From Manduca sexta (lineage: Eukaryota; Arthropoda; Insecta; Lepidoptera; Sphingidae): DNA of 64,000 nucleotides. How positions within the stretch are numbered: position 1 is the stretch's first letter; each line of letters starts with the position of its first letter. The notes beneath the pieces are model-generated. The model was not told the DNA's origin and did no database searches. It was given only the letters and a program-made list of their open reading frames with translations. The position numbers were made by a program, and so were the translations under genes. The stretch spans positions 12,150,983-12,214,982 of the forward strand of contig NC_051138.1 of assembly GCF_014839805.1 (NCBI RefSeq). Reading direction: 5' to 3'. Positions 1 to 12,763 of the stretch are shown in pieces.

Positions 1-609
1 TTGAGAACTACCATGCTACAGACAACACAGAGTTATAACAGCCCTCTAATTCTGTCGGGGGTTAAAAACCAAACAGTACTGTTTCAATGTAGTATTAATT
101 GATACTCTATATCAATATAACTTGAGCATTAATTCTAGATACTTTTAACTTTAGTCTGTGGCCGTCAAGATTTTTTTATTTGGTTATCCAATAGTATAAA
201 TGTTTCGTTAGGTCGGTCGGCATTGGCATATCAATCCGCCCAATATTCATTTGTGACCCATCAATAGACTCACAGTTTGGACAATACTGTACTTGATAAT
301 TATTACTATATTAAATTAATTAAATACATTGTCGTGGCGACTAAATACAATATAAATTATAATTCATATTTTGGTTTTAAATATTTAAAATTCTAAATGC
401 GGCCTCGTATTTCCCTCGGGGACTCGTTTCTGGCAATAGTGGCACGAATGACAGTATGCGTCATTACATGTTCGAATAAACGTGTAATGTTTCCAGTACG
501 ACAACCACATTTAGTGACGAGGTTAAGTACTGAACTGATGGTGGATTAGCATCAGTTCAGTCTATTCTCAGCTCAAGGTTTTCCGTATAAACCATTAATC
601 ATATTATTA

Positions 610-840
610 ACTCAACTGCAACGATGACGACTTGAACGATGAAGTCTCGGGTTTGATGCTCGTAAAGTGATATTAGGTTTTTCTGCTCAGTATCAGAACT
701 TGTATCTGATATGGCGATGAACCCGTATCTCATCATGGGACGGAATACATATGGCGAAAGTGGGTGCACTAGTTATGCCTCTGCAGAGCCCTCAAGGGGG
801 TAAGCAGAGGTGCAATGTATTATGTATTAGATATTGTTTG
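610..840 (+). repeat. tRNA-headed SINE, degenerate copy
   Basis: A degenerate B-box-like GGTTTGATGC is followed by the family body (CTCAGTATCAGAACTTG..., CATCATGGGACGGAATA, GGGGGTAAGCAGAGGTGCAA) shared with 12764 and 14940. Confidence 0.6.
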
Positions 841-1446
841 TGTCATTATGTTGTCCGAATAAATGATTTGTATTTGTATTTAGATATGTATTAAGATAAA
901 TGGCCTCAATATACTCATTACATAATCAATATAGATTATGTCAAAATCACGAATTGATCAGTCCGAATGAACGTATAATGGTCATTGTATATTACATGAT
1001 CAATCAATCATAAAATTACGGATTGAACTGATGCCAGACTGACCGTGTAATTGTCACTTAAGTTGGCAACACACGCAACGATCAATATTTTTTTAACCAG
1101 CTTTTTGACACGTGCTTAATCTTGTTTTGGTATTAGGACGTAACCTACCTTCACCTCAGATGTGATAAATTAAAAATCATTTTAGTATGAAAGTTAAACA
1201 ATTTTTTTTCTAAATAATGATAGCAAATTGCATCTGACATTCTCTGCCGTGTTATAAAAAATATATTTGATTATACCATATCAAGTATCTATACATTCTT
1301 AAAGATTTAAAATGAATAACCACGATAAAAAACCTATGTGCGGTTGTCTCTAATTACTTCTTTGGGTCTACAGCTTTTTGTATCCCTAAATGCGGTCCTG
1401 TTTGACACCATGACACAATCGCGATATTTTGTAGTATAAAAAACTT

Positions 1447-1668
1447 TTTAAACAATAATTACGCAGCCTTCAAAAGCCACTAAAAACCCAAAAAATATTA
1501 TCTTTACCTATATACTGGTTACTCATTTAGGAGTCAGTGTCTAATAAAAATTAAACATTGTTTTCGTACATTTGTTCATGTATTTATGTAGCTTAACTAG
1601 CAATTAATTAATGACCTATGTTTTATGGTTTTTGAAGGCGGTATATTTTTTAAAAAGTTTTTAATTAA
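1447..1668. mobile_element. Fold-back element, small copy
   Basis: Arms near 1460-1545 (AGCCTTCAAAAGCCACTAAA) and 1605-1665 (GGTTTTTGAAGGCGG) are inverted copies, related to the arms of 49501-50117. The centre is short. Confidence 0.6.
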
Positions 1669-4600
1669 TTGCTTTTTTGTGTTAGTAAAATTCGGTATAC
1701 TTTGAGGATATCATAGTTGACATCATTTTAAGAGTTTTCTGATGTATCTCCGAAGTCAATGGTCCATAAATAATGAAATTTATATGAAACTACAAGAGAA
1801 ACACCAGCTTTCGAATAAAGAAAGAACCATAAAAATCGGTTCACCCAGTTAAAAGTTCTGAGGTAACAAACATAAAAAAAAATACAGTCAAATTGAGAAC
1901 CTCCTCCCTTTTCTGAAGTCTGAATAACTGGCTACGGTATCTATACTTACAACATAACGTTGTATTATGTATGTATCTAGAATATAAAGATAAAAATAGG
2001 TTGTGTCATAAGTCCTTGTTGTTCGCATGTTGGCGATGCAAAAAAATTAAGTCGAAGTAAATTAGCGAGGGGTTACCATCTCTCGTCAGTCACTATCTAG
2101 ACCCTACATTATTTACTATCGCTAGCCATCTTTAGCTAAAGTTGGGTCCTTTGTCGTGGGTCCGGGGTATCCGGAAGCATTCTCGATCCCCCGGAACAGT
2201 CTCACGTGCGCAGCAGCAGGAAACCGTAGGTTTTAGTCAGAATGACGGCCTAAAATTGGTAGGAACTCGACACAGAGCATCTAGACGTCTGGGTCGGAAG
2301 GCCATTGTGTCCGGCATAGCCATTCTTCCACTCCCTAGGTCCAAAAATGACATTCCAAAAACATAATTAGTAATAATAAAGAATAACATAAATAAAAAAT
2401 AATTTCCCAGCTAACCAGTAAACAACGCAATTAAATACTCGAACACTGACATTTCCAAAGCATAAACCCAAAACGTTGAATTAGGTGCCGGCAATTGGGC
2501 TGAAGTATTTTCAACTCTATTGATACACTTAGAATATCAATTTAATTGCGGTGCGCGCCATCGAAAAGCTCCCACGAGAGTTGTGAGCTTTCGCTCCACG
2601 CCTCTTTATAAGCTTTAATAAACCCGACGAAGTATTTAAAAGTTATTTAAATCGAAATATGTGAAATATTTTCCTTTGTCTCTGAATTTTGCGAATATAC
2701 TGTTAAGTTTTAAGACTTCCCTCTTGTTTCGGGCTACAGACTGAGTTGTTTTCAGTACATATGTGTAAATGCTAAGTCGTTATAGTCAATAAAGAGGCTC
2801 CTAATAAAAATACAGTATAGTGTAGTAAGAGTGCTTAGTACGTATACTTTTGTATTCAATGGATAAATAATTACGTGTTTCAATTCGCAGCTTATTTTCT
2901 GTACTACACTACTAAATGTTAATATGCGTAATGTAATTATTTTAAAAATAAATTGAAACAATAATATTATTCGAGAACACTGGAGTAATATTAGACAGTT
3001 AACACTTATGCAAAATAATTAATTAACATTTATAATATATTAGAACTAAATCTACATAAAGATATTTCGCTGAATTATGCGTATTAATACTATATTCTTT
3101 GAACATAATAATTGTATTTATTTTCAATTTAAAAACTAATTCCAATATTAGGTAAACCAATCACGTTTCACAACCCAAGTCCGCTACCACTAAATATTCT
3201 ACTATATCCAGTGAAAGCATCGTCCTAAAAATATAAACAAAGACAAGTTTGCCAACAGTTTTCCGAGATAAATAAGCCGCGGCAAAGCCGGCCGTCGGCT
3301 TTCATAGCTGTTTGAGGCGGTCTCGGCTCCGTTCTAATGCGCTCCACAGAATCCGCTTTAAATAAAACTTTGTGCTGCTAAACGCACTTCACCGTTTCTG
3401 TATGGTAATGTAAAATTTTGCAATATAATATTTTTGTAATCTCAAGATTTGAATTCAGAGTTTGGATAACAACGTGTCCGTTGTGTGTGTCCGTACGTCA
3501 CCTGGGGCCGTCATTGAAAATCACTAAGGGCCAAAATATAAATAATGCTATCAGTCATGCTGGTACTGCAGCAAGCAGCTGAATGAGGGTTCCCATTGTT
3601 GGCACAATGGGTATAATTGTGTTATATTCATTTATATTTTTTGTTTTGTTTTTTTTTTATCTTCTTTATTGTACATGTTATACTAATATTGTCCCAATAA
3701 TCAACTCTTTCTTTCTTTTTCTTTCAATATTAATGTAAACTTTCGTTGAGCGTTGGTGATTATTTAACAGTTATACCAGTTTAAGAGTCATAGGTTTAAA
3801 TTGATATAAGTTAGGGTTATCCATTACACGTTACTTTCCTTACTTATGTACCAGAAAATAGTATTGGAAATCCCCGCGATATTCATATCTGCAAAATATG
3901 CTAAAGGCGTCCATTTTGAAAATAATCACGCTTCGCCGCTGCTACATAAATAAACACGAAAATAATTTCGACCTCAACCAAAACCACTTATAACCATATT
4001 ATACAATTTTATTCAGAACATGCAGTGAAACGTAGGCGGGTCGGTCTCTCATCAGTTTATTTACTCAATTTGCACCCACTTAACAGATTAGATAATGAAA
4101 TGGCGTGTCAATCCGCGGCGGAACGCGACGCGACCTTTGTCTATACCGCGAATCACAAATAATATTAAGCTCAAGTCAACACGCTCCGAGAAATCGCTAA
4201 AGGGATTTGTAAATGATCAACATTTTTGGCTGGAAAGTATTGCACGGCGAAATTACGAGATTGTCTGAGCATGTATAAAATTTAATAAAAATGATAACAT
4301 TCAGTATTGAAGCTCTATATTGCACGATTGATCGATAGAATACTAACGATTTTGATCAGTGTACTGGACATTCCAGGCATGTCGTTTTCCTAGCTATATA
4401 TCATCATCATCAGCCACATAAAGTCCGCTGCTGAATATACCACCTCCCCACCGCCAAAGGATTTTCAGTCGGACCTTCGAAAGCGGCCTGCGACCAGCAT
4501 GTTCCTGCGACCTATATCAAGTTGTCTAAACATTGCCGTCAAAATGTTAATCGTCAAATCCCATAAGGTCGAATAAATCTCTGTAAATTTTATCGACATG

Positions 4601-5230
4601 AATAAATCTCTGTGCTGGTCGGTCAGTTATTTCATTTATAAAGGAATCTAGACTACTTTACTTCGGAAAATGGATGGGCTCCCACAGGACTGGATTGTAT
4701 CGCCTCATGATAAGCGCAATAATACAATAAGTTATACATTTTAGTAAGTAAGCATTATAGTAATAGTACATTTTACTAACACATTTTAGCCAGGGTAACT
4801 AAAAATAGTCAATATTAACCATTTACATCCGGAAGTTTGACGCAGTCTAAGTTGCAGCGCGTCCATAATATGCTATGTAGCTTTATACTCCGCACACAAA
4901 CGGAATTTGCGCTAAATGTAAACTCCATGTAATAGAAAACGTCTAAAATTTTATTCAAAATACAATCGCATTTTTTATTTACTTGAATATGTATTTAAAT
5001 TTCATTTCAGTGTTATTTAGGTGTACAAAGGATGGTGTGTTCCAAAAATATTTTATATTATACATTTGATTGAAGTCTTATTCAAGAAAATTCCAGTCAC
5101 GACTCATAAGAGAATAATAAGTCTTTTTATGATCTTAGAAATGTTATGTACAGACAGGAAAATGAAGTTTTTGTGTAGTTGATTCCATATTTTTTATTCT
5201 CCTAAAATACACACACCACATACAAACTAA

Positions 5231-5322
5231 CTTTTATCCCCAAAGTGGTAGGCAGAAGCGAAACTGGTGCACCCACTTTGGGACGTCATTCCGTCCTATA
5301 ATGTGAAAGAGGACGAGCCTAT
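5231..5322 (-). repeat. SINE tail fragment
   Basis: The reverse complement matches the 3' part of the tRNA-headed SINE family (GGACGGAAT block and AGAGGC tail). The head is missing. Confidence 0.6.
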
Positions 5323-5719
5323 CATCTATCCATCCAATTTATATAGTTATTTGAAGTTTAGACAAGTTTATAATACCCAATTTAAACATAATTAGGCGAT
5401 GGATTATAAGGGCTTTGTTATTTTGAACATTAAAAAAATCCAGGAGAATATCGACTTAATACAGCGTATTTCCAAACTGTTTCAATAAATATAATTTTGT
5501 TTTAGCTTGAATATTTTTTATCTTACCATACCTGATCGAATTAATACTACTAAGGCATGTTGTTCCTATAATCCTTTCTTTTTTCATATATTATACGAAC
5601 TCAAAACCTATCAATAATAATGAGTACAGGCTTGTGTGTGGTAAGATATATTTTATATCCTCCCGATCACCTTACACAAGGTGCTGAAACCCGCCATAGT
5701 AACCCACGTAAGTGTTGCA

Positions 5720-5875
5720 TCTCCGGGATCAGCCAGTGTATCCGGTTCCAACAGGCCGGCATAATTGTGTCGATTGTCGGTGGGTACTTAATCATCTCTC
5801 ATCAGTCGACATTCTTTTGGACTCACTCAGCTTACCATTAGGTGCAGTACCGTGCCTTATAAAAAATAAGGTTTC
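5720..5875 (+). repeat. Interspersed repeat (CCGGTTCCAACAGGCCGGCA family)
   Basis: It shares the CCGGTTCCAACAGGCCGGCA core, the ATCATCTCTCATCAGTCGAC block and the TTAGGTGCAGT end with 9625-9760 and, reversed, with 36340-36460. Confidence 0.7.
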
Positions 5876-6585
5876 TTTGTCTTGTTTTCCAAGAGTAATG
5901 TGGATGTATATCACCTTACTTTAGTGGCGACGCATATGGGTTGTGAAAGAAGTTCTAAAATCTACTCACAGGCAATACTTTTTATAGTAAAAACTATATG
6001 GAATATGTAAAATGGTTAAGTCTCACCACACAATTGAGTCAATGGAATTTAGTGAACATGTTATCATTTGTTTCGTTTCGCTATACGAGTACGATTTTCG
6101 TACAATAATGATTCACACGTCGCGTATAAAAGTAAATACTTTTTTTTCTTTTTTATTTAAAAGGAACAGAAAACAGTTACACATTGAATAAGTAAAGCGT
6201 GAATTACACATGTACTGCATTAATAAACATGTAACCAACACCACAGTTTAAAATATTTCGACGCTAGTCTACGTGCCATTCACGCTATGTTCAATTTAAT
6301 TAGTTTTTTGCAGTTTACAAATGTTCTGTACTATTTACTTTAGGGCCTTTTATGTGTACAAATACCCGCAATGCAGATCTGCAACGATTTACATCTGCAG
6401 CATCCATCGTATGAATAATAGGTTGCATCGATTAAAGTAACAATGGTTTTATTGATATTCTTGTTAGTTGGGGGTTACAAAGAAAAATATTATCTGATCC
6501 ACGAATACAATTTGCTTGGTACGTTACTAAACTTGTTACGTCTTTTAATAACTTTACAAACAAGCAAAAGAAAAACATCCGTCAT

Positions 6586-6818
6586 GCCTCTTAGTTAGGC
6601 AGAGTTGCAACCAGTGCAACGTATCGCCTTTTGCATTCCGTTCTATGATGTGATAGGGGGCGAGCCTTTCGCCATATTGGGCACAAATTCCAGATTCCGG
6701 GCTGACACTGAGTAGTAAAACTCAATAACCCTTTGCCTGACCCGGGAATGGAACCCGAGACCTCAGCATTGCAGACGTAGTGTAATACAACTATGCCACC
6801 GAGGCAGTCAATAATACT
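6586..6818 (-). repeat. tRNA-headed SINE, full-length
   Basis: Read on the minus strand it starts ACTGCCTCGGTGGCATAGTT (A-box-like), has GGTTCCATTCCCGGGTCAGG (B-box) and ends with the CTAACTAAGAGGCATG tail. Confidence 0.75.
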
Positions 6819-6931
6819 GTACATACAAAATTATTGCATTGGTGCTACAGTATTCCATACTTGAATAATTTCCAATACTTTTTATTTATTTATAGATTCC
6901 TTTATGTTAAAAGAAACTATATTTTTTCCAG

Positions 6932-7048
6932 AGCGTTGTCTCTTCTTACTGGATTCGTGGTTCGGACAAGATCAGGGGCTGGCAGCTGGCTGGGCTATGT
7001 CTCAAGATCCGACCCTCGTGGGGCATTACCGGCGTGGCTGGTTAACAG
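6932..7048 (+). CDS. Stard10: STARD10-like exon A (START domain, ALSLLTGF to VNR)
   Basis: The acceptor is a T-rich tract ending CCAG at 6931 and the donor is GTATGA at 7049. The exon starts with the third base of a split codon and ends after two bases of the arginine codon finished by the next exon. It encodes ALSLLTGFVVR and SDPRGALPAWLVN, in the second half of the START fold. Confidence 0.85.
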
Positions 7049-9135
7049 GTATGAAGATAATTCTATCTATAAGAAACTTAGATGTGAAGACAACATACGT
7101 TGTCGTTTTATTATAATAATATACCGCTAAAATACAGATAATTGATTTAGAGAAATATTTTATAACACCGGAATAAGGATTTACAGAGTTTTTTGACGTG
7201 ACAAATATTCTAGACTACATTAAGTTACTAAATTATGCAATATAGATAACATCATTGCGATAAGAATAAGGACGCCACGTCGCCATGTAATTCCGCATTT
7301 TTCAATTACCCAGGGTGACAGCTCAACTAGCACCTCGACTAGTAAACCAACTCCACGCAGCAGCGCGTCGCTACCCTGGCTGGAAGGCACTCACAGACTT
7401 GCCCTACCACAAGCCATGGAGGCACCCGGAACAAGTCCCGCCGAACAGGATCTCTTTAGCTGATGTGAGTAAACTTAACGTCATGATGATTTGATGGTTG
7501 ATGGTTGATGGTATCAAAGGTGATTTTTGCCGTAATAGAATGATAACGTCAAGCGATATTTAATAATAATAATAATAATAAAAACGTTTATTGCCAAAAT
7601 TAAAACTATTACAGAAATTAAAAAAATAAAAACAAAACAATCTTACAAATAAAAATGGCAAAAGGAAGTGGCTCAGCTAACTGCTGTCTGAGCTGTGAAA
7701 CTCAGCCAGCGCTGGTTTTCAGCCACTTCTGGCCCCTTTGGTGTTAGGCGGGGTTAGGACTAACTGCTCCTCCATTCGTTTTTAAACTGCTTAGGTCTAA
7801 TAATATCAGTTAAAATTATCTTTAACAAACATAAATCCATAATCTCATTCGTATTAAAATTATCATTTGAAAAGAACAATAGTGTGTGTACATGTGTGTG
7901 CGTTTGTGTGTGTGTGTGTTTATGTGTATGTGTGTATGAGTATGTGTGTATGTGTGTGTGTGAAAGTGTGTATGTGTGTAAAAAGCATGGTAACTTTTGG
8001 TTTCTCTATACATTATAATAATTAATTCCGTTTTTTATTTACTACTGCTTGAAGGTATGGCTTTAGGCTTAGGTTTTTCAGGTACGAGAATTTTTTGACG
8101 TTTTCAGCGGCAAGTTGTTTCTTTAACAGAGCTGATTTATATTTATATTGATTTATATTTATATTTATTTTTAATAATATCGGAAGATGTTCGTTTTCTT
8201 TATAATATTAATTTGATGTTTATATAACGAGTATACTAAATATATATATTACTAGCTGACCCGGCGAACTTCATACCGCCTGACAGTCGATTCTTTAATT
8301 ATATTTTTTATTACTTATTTTGCTATTCGGGACACCGGGTCAGTTAGTAAGATAAAAAAAGAATAAAGAAAGTTGCTAAGTCAAACATTATGTCAAAAAA
8401 TAAAAATTATAAAACGCTTAAAATTCTTTCCATCGTTCCATCTAACGTCACTCAATTGTTTTGCCTTCCCAGAACCCCTCAACTAATACTTAAGTGTTAT
8501 ACGTGTACGTACTTTATGGTACGGTATTAAAGTTCAAATTGACTTTTAAGTATTATTACGAATATTTTGTATGGGAATATAAAAATGTGTTGTTTTTAGA
8601 CTTTTTCAGGCAATTTAAATTTTGTCTCTCCGTAAGAACTATCCTCGTACTTCAAGGAATATTATAAAAAAAGAATAAGAGAAATAGGTTCAGCTGCTCT
8701 CGAGATTTGCCCTTAGCAAGACATTCAGCTATTCATTTTTATATTATGGATAGGCCAATTAACAGCTAATTCTTTTATTTACAGTGTGTAGATCCTGACG
8801 CACCACCTCCACCGGTAGACCCAAAACCAGACACGTCGAAAACAAAACTTGAAGTGCCCCAACCGAGGGAGATAGAGAGCCACAGCATTGAAGACCTTGG
8901 CGACATATCATCAGAATTTAGCGTCGAAGTAGAAGAGGACATACCAGACCCACAAGACCTTAAGAAGAAAGGGAAATTCTACAGGCTCGTCAAGTCTATG
9001 AAGAATAGACGGAAGAGTGTTCAGGTTGCAAAGAGCGCTGATAATTTAATGGATGGTAAGCCAGAGGAGAAACCGGAGAAGAAAAAGACCTTCAAGTTCC
9101 ATAGAAGATTCAGCTTGAGTAGGAGGGAGGATTGA
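6932..9135 (+). CDS. Stard10: STARD10-like START-domain lipid-transfer protein (3' part, three exons)
   Basis: Exons 6932-7048, 7314-7464 and 8785-9135 join in frame: phase 2 into exon A, then phases 2 and 0. The first two encode the carboxy-terminal half of a START domain, the hydrophobic pocket that binds phospholipid in PCTP/STARD10 proteins. Diagnostic stretches are ALSLLTGFVVR, SDPRGALPAWLVNR, LAPRLVNQLHAAARRYPGW and KPWRHPEQ. They match the order and spacing of vertebrate STARD10 (SLLTGY, DPKGSLPKWVVN, FLAPK, HPEQ). The final exon adds a proline-rich linker, an acidic stretch (EVEEDIPDP) and a lysine/arginine-rich tail ending SLSRRED before TGA. The tail is not part of the fold and resembles nothing I recognise; its serines among basic residues suggest phosphorylation or membrane contact, which is inference. 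The amino-terminal half is missing from the window. The family call is firm; orthology to STARD10 rather than another PCTP-group member is likely. Confidence 0.85.
7314..7464 (+). CDS. Stard10: STARD10-like exon B (C-terminal START helix)
   Basis: The acceptor is TTACCCAG (ends 7313) and the donor GTGAGT (7465). It encodes 50 residues plus one completing base, including the long final START helix (LAPRLVNQLHAAARRYPGW) and the conserved KPWRHPEQ just after it. It ends in phase 0. Confidence 0.85.
7561..7790 (-). repeat. LINE 3'-end-like repeat with TAA run
   Basis: It starts with a run of TAA at 7561-7580 and has GCCACTTCTGGCCCC and CTGTCTGAGCTGTGAAACTC. On the minus strand this would be a body ending in a TTA run. 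It lies just downstream of exon B of the STARD10-like gene. Confidence 0.4.
7882..7979 (+). repeat. GT-rich microsatellite
   Basis: GT and GTAT dinucleotide-type runs with interruptions, between STARD10-like exons B and C. Confidence 0.85.
8253..8700 (+). repeat. About 440-bp interspersed repeat, copy 1
   Basis: It begins AGCTGACCCGGCGAACTTCA and shares GATTCTTTAATTAT, TTTGCTATTCGGGACAC, TTTTGCCTTCCCAGAACCCC and TTTTAGACTTTTTCAGGCAA with 20526-20985. It lies in the last intron of the STARD10-like gene. Confidence 0.75.
8785..9135 (+). CDS. Stard10: STARD10-like terminal exon (acidic and polybasic tail)
   Basis: The acceptor is TTTATTTACAG (ends 8784) and the frame continues in phase 0 from exon B. 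It encodes a proline-rich start (VDPDAPPPPVDPKPD), an acidic middle and a strongly basic end (KKKGKFYRLVKSMKNRRKS, KKKTFKFHRRFSLSRRED) before TGA at 9133-9135. The internal GTG at 8854 is a valine codon, not a start. Confidence 0.85.
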   Translation, partial: CVDPDAPPPPVDPKPDTSKTKLEVPQPREIESHSIEDLGDISSEFSVEVEEDIPDPQDLKKKGKFYRLVKSMKNRRKSVQVAKSADNLMDGKPEEKPEKKKTFKFHRRFSLSRRED

Positions 9136-9624
9136 GCTTAAAAGTGTTGTGAATATGGTTATTGTTAAAGATAACGCGTGTTACGATTGTTTTGATTCGC
9201 ATGTGAATGTTTCAAATGATCCACGAACATCATGTTACAACATTTCTTATCTATATCACAAACTCGACAAATGGCTTTTGCTTTTACCCAATATTACAAG
9301 TTCAGCAAATTCTTTACACCAAATATGATTTAAACAAATAGTTTATCACTATCGTTTTAAACCCAACAACGTTTATATACGTTTTGCGATGATTGTTATG
9401 GGTACTTTACGAATGAAGTTTTTATACGTATAGTCCTGCTAACCTGGAGTTAAAGAAATGTATTATTGTTATTGCTAAAGTAATTATCATATATTGGCAA
9501 ATCTGATTATAGGTATACTTATATCAGTGTTTATTGAAGTTATGACTTTAGTACAAAAGTAGACTTATATATTATGTTTTTTAAAGGTGTGACGGAGTGT
9601 AGCATATTCAATTGGTTAAACTGT

Positions 9625-9760
9625 ACATCCGGTTCCAACAGGCCGGCATAATTGTGCCGTCTGGCAAGGGGTGATCATCTCTCGTCAGGCGACATTCTAT
9701 TGGTCCCCGTTCCATTTACTATTAGGTGCAGTGGGATCGGTATGCCGTGCACGTATGAAA
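9625..9760 (+). repeat. Interspersed repeat (same family as 5720)
   Basis: It contains CATCCGGTTCCAACAGGCCG and TTAGGTGCAGTGGGATC. It lies in the 3' flank of the STARD10-like gene. Confidence 0.7.
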
Positions 9761-10828
9761 AAATTAGATAAACAACATTTCTTAAATAACTTATTTTTAT
9801 GTAGTGATTCAAACAGTAGTTTTATTTATGAGAGAGATCGTTAGAGAGGTAAAAGTATAGAATAAAATAAATGTAAGTTGTTGGTGCATCTATTGTTATT
9901 ACTGTAGCAGTTTTTTTTTACTTTGAGCATTTCTACATTAAGCAATGCGTACTGTTCAAACCTGTTTGAATAATGTTAAAAATGTATTATAAAGCCGAAC
10001 ACACAAACAGAGCGACATTCGAAATATTTTATATATTGCACAGCAGGTCTTCCGACAATTTTTAGCAGTTAACAATGTTTCATTAAATTATATATTAAAA
10101 TCGATGAATTGTACATTTTACGAATACAATGCCTCGATATTAATATAATTATAAATACGCTTCTATTGGTAAATTTTGCAATAAAGCTACAGTTAATTTC
10201 CCTTTAAGATGACTTTACAGTTACTACAAATTAATGTAGGTACCTATTTCATTGTAATCGTAAAATATACTTAGCATAAAAATAGTGTATAACTTTGAAA
10301 ATTATAGTCAAATCATTTATATTCGGGGTTTCATGTTGAACGTTACGTCATTTCTGCGGTATCCAAAATATAAAAAAACGAACGCATTTTAAATCTAAAC
10401 CAAGATTATTTACAAACAAAGTCAGACAATGGTAGTGTAAAAAGGTAATAGCTTACAAGAAACGGTGCGAAAATCACGTAATTCTAAACATTACAAAAGA
10501 TTTTTTTCTGTCCACTGAAATGATTCCGGCTTACATGAAAAGATTTTGTTTAATAAAAATGCCTGTTTTTGTACTGTGATAGGCGAAGTTTTTTTGCCGT
10601 CAGGTTCAAGGTTACTCAAATCATTGCATTGTTTGCGGTCTACGAAAACGATACGCTTTGAAAAAATTGTGACTGTATGATACAATCTCATACTTTTCAT
10701 GTTTATAGAACATGTAGAAATGTTGAACACAAATTTAAAATTAGTCAATCTTTAAAATAAATCTTTGATCTTTTAATATTAGTTTTTATATGTTGCCTAC
10801 ATTTCGGCAAATATATAACGTTAATCTT

Positions 10829-11045
10829 TATACTAATAAGGTTACGAGCCCTATTCCGTATACGGGGCAAATCCGCCTCTTTGCAATTCCGGGCGTTCTA
10901 ATCGAAGGACAGCTTTGATAACTATATAGATAGAAGCTCTGAAAAATTCCCGATTTATCTAAACCATCTATGAAAGAATTGCAAACAGACGGATTTGCCC
11001 CCGTAGACGGAATAGGCCCTCCTGGCCTTATATCGTTTTCTTTGC
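10829..11045. mobile_element. Fold-back MITE with about 55-bp inverted ends
   Basis: The left end (CCCTATTCCGTATACGGGGC, then AAATCCGCCTCTTTGCAATT) is inverted at the right end (AATTGCAAACAGACGGATTT, then GGAATAGGCC). The centre is about 85 bases and has no gene. It lies between the STARD10-like gene and fusl. Confidence 0.75.
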
Positions 11046-11277
11046 TATACCTACACAATACGCATTTTCCTTAAAATCTCGACTACGTTTACAGTGTGTG
11101 CCTTTACTCTTTATCTGTATTCTAATTCTCTGTAAACATGTTTACTTCGTTTAGTGTTTATAATGTTTTGTATGTCGTAGCAAGATTTATTACTAAAAAG
11201 TACAGTTTGCGAAATACCCAAGTTACTGTTAAATCATAAATTTTCCAACTAGAAACACAATAATCCTAGGATTTTTT

Positions 11278-11465
11278 TAACATGTCAATACGTGTGTTAG
11301 CCTGGCAAGGGCTGGCTTATAAAGATACACCGGACTTTTGGATGAGCGCTGTAGGCACTCGTAGCCCTTGAAAATTAAGCGACCTGAGGGGAACCGGCTA
11401 ACAAGTTACGCACCGCGGCTTAGTACCTTCATTGGGGGAGGATGAGCCATCAACGATTATGAATT
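11278..11465 (+). repeat. Interspersed repeat (TTAGCCTGGCAAGG family)
   Basis: It shares TTAGCCTGGCAAGGGCTGGC, ACACCGGACTTTTGGATGAG and the GAGGATGAG end with 28045-28245; 15212-15400 is a reverse copy and 19912-20000 a short one. Confidence 0.7.
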
Positions 11466-12020
11466 CTAGGATTATACATATCATTGTAATATAAACATAC
11501 TTTCTAAATATTATGTAATATAATCGAAATTATTTAAACATACTTGACCATAATGAAAGTATTTGCCAATCCATCTACGGCTTAACAAAACTTATAAATA
11601 AAACATGCTACATGCACGAAATCTTCAACATGTTTAAATGTATTATATTTTAATTGAGAATTCGTTCCACGTTATTAACAAACGCTATAGTGATAGTTTT
11701 AAAAAAAAAATACGACATATTACCTAGTCAGCCACAAATGTAGCTGAATAAAATCATAATATCAAATCGCGTATACATAATAATATGTAATATGTAAGTT
11801 TATATGAAGTAAAATTTTCATGATCATTAATAAAGGGCATCCGTTTTATTTTATTTTTGTTAAAAGCACAAAAGTGTAGAGACATTTTGAAGTATTAAAT
11901 ATATTCAGCTGCTTATGTGATTGACTGTACTTTGGAAATACGAAAATTGCTGAGATGCCAGTTTAATAATGTTGATATATTAGACAATTAAATTAAATCA
12001 TTTACCGTCATTTTCATAAA

Positions 12021-12152
12021 CGATCCCCATCGCTTTCTCGATCCATCTCAGAATGGACCAATCAGAACAAAGTTTTTTGTGACAGACTTACAGTTGAGTT
12101 ATTTTAATTGGTTCATTCTCGGAATCGGATTGAGATTGGGATCGCTTATTGA
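12021..12152. mobile_element. Fold-back MITE, imperfect arms
   Basis: CGATCCCCATCGCTTTCTCG at the left is answered by GAGATTGGGATCGCTTA at the right, with GAATGGACCAATCAGAAC opposite AATTGGTTCATTC. The stem is about 48 bases with mismatches. Confidence 0.6.
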
Positions 12153-12763
12153 AATAGACGTTAGTAATTTTTTTTGTTACATGTATTTTTTATTTTACAC
12201 AGATATAGTTTATATGAAGTCCATTTATCGACTCACTTACCTACCCAAAATAATGGTGGTTGTTTCCGTTCAATATCGTGCTAATTTTTACAAAAAAAGT
12301 TGAACACCACGATTATTCTACAGTAATATTATTTTTTGTCATTTTATCCAAAACATCGGTTTAAATAATTTGATGTTAAATGTGTTATTGCTTAATAAAA
12401 TCGTCTATATCGATAAATATATCAAGTCTTATAACCATTTATTATACGTATTTACGACACATTGTAATCTTAACTTCTCTTATATAATTTTAAAAAGATT
12501 TTATTAAATTTCTATGAAGTATTTACGTGCTCAATTTTGTGTAGTCATTTCGTCTTAACTTTAGAATACTATTTAATTGTACTATATAAGTACTATACAC
12601 ATTTATTACTATGATTATTTACCGCTGTTACTGAACTATATATATTTTATAATAACCAAATATTTATTCAGCTTGAATTTTGTGTACATTAAGTCGAATC
12701 TTAATACAGTTGAACACTTTATTATCGTTATCCTAAATTTTAAAGGATATCTTTGATACTGAC

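Larger units (their letters stand above)
1..6931. other. Non-coding left flank, presumed intron of the STARD10-like gene
   Basis: I found no exon here. The first visible exon of the START-domain gene (6932) begins in mid-codon, so earlier exons exist; I could not recognise them here and they probably lie left of the window. The region is AT-rich and carries repeats: a fold-back element near 1447-1668, SINE copies near 610-840, 5231-5322 and 6586-6818, and another interspersed repeat at 5720-5875. Two slightly GC-richer patches (about 2130-2340 and 3280-3360) contain no convincing coding sequence. Confidence 0.6.
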
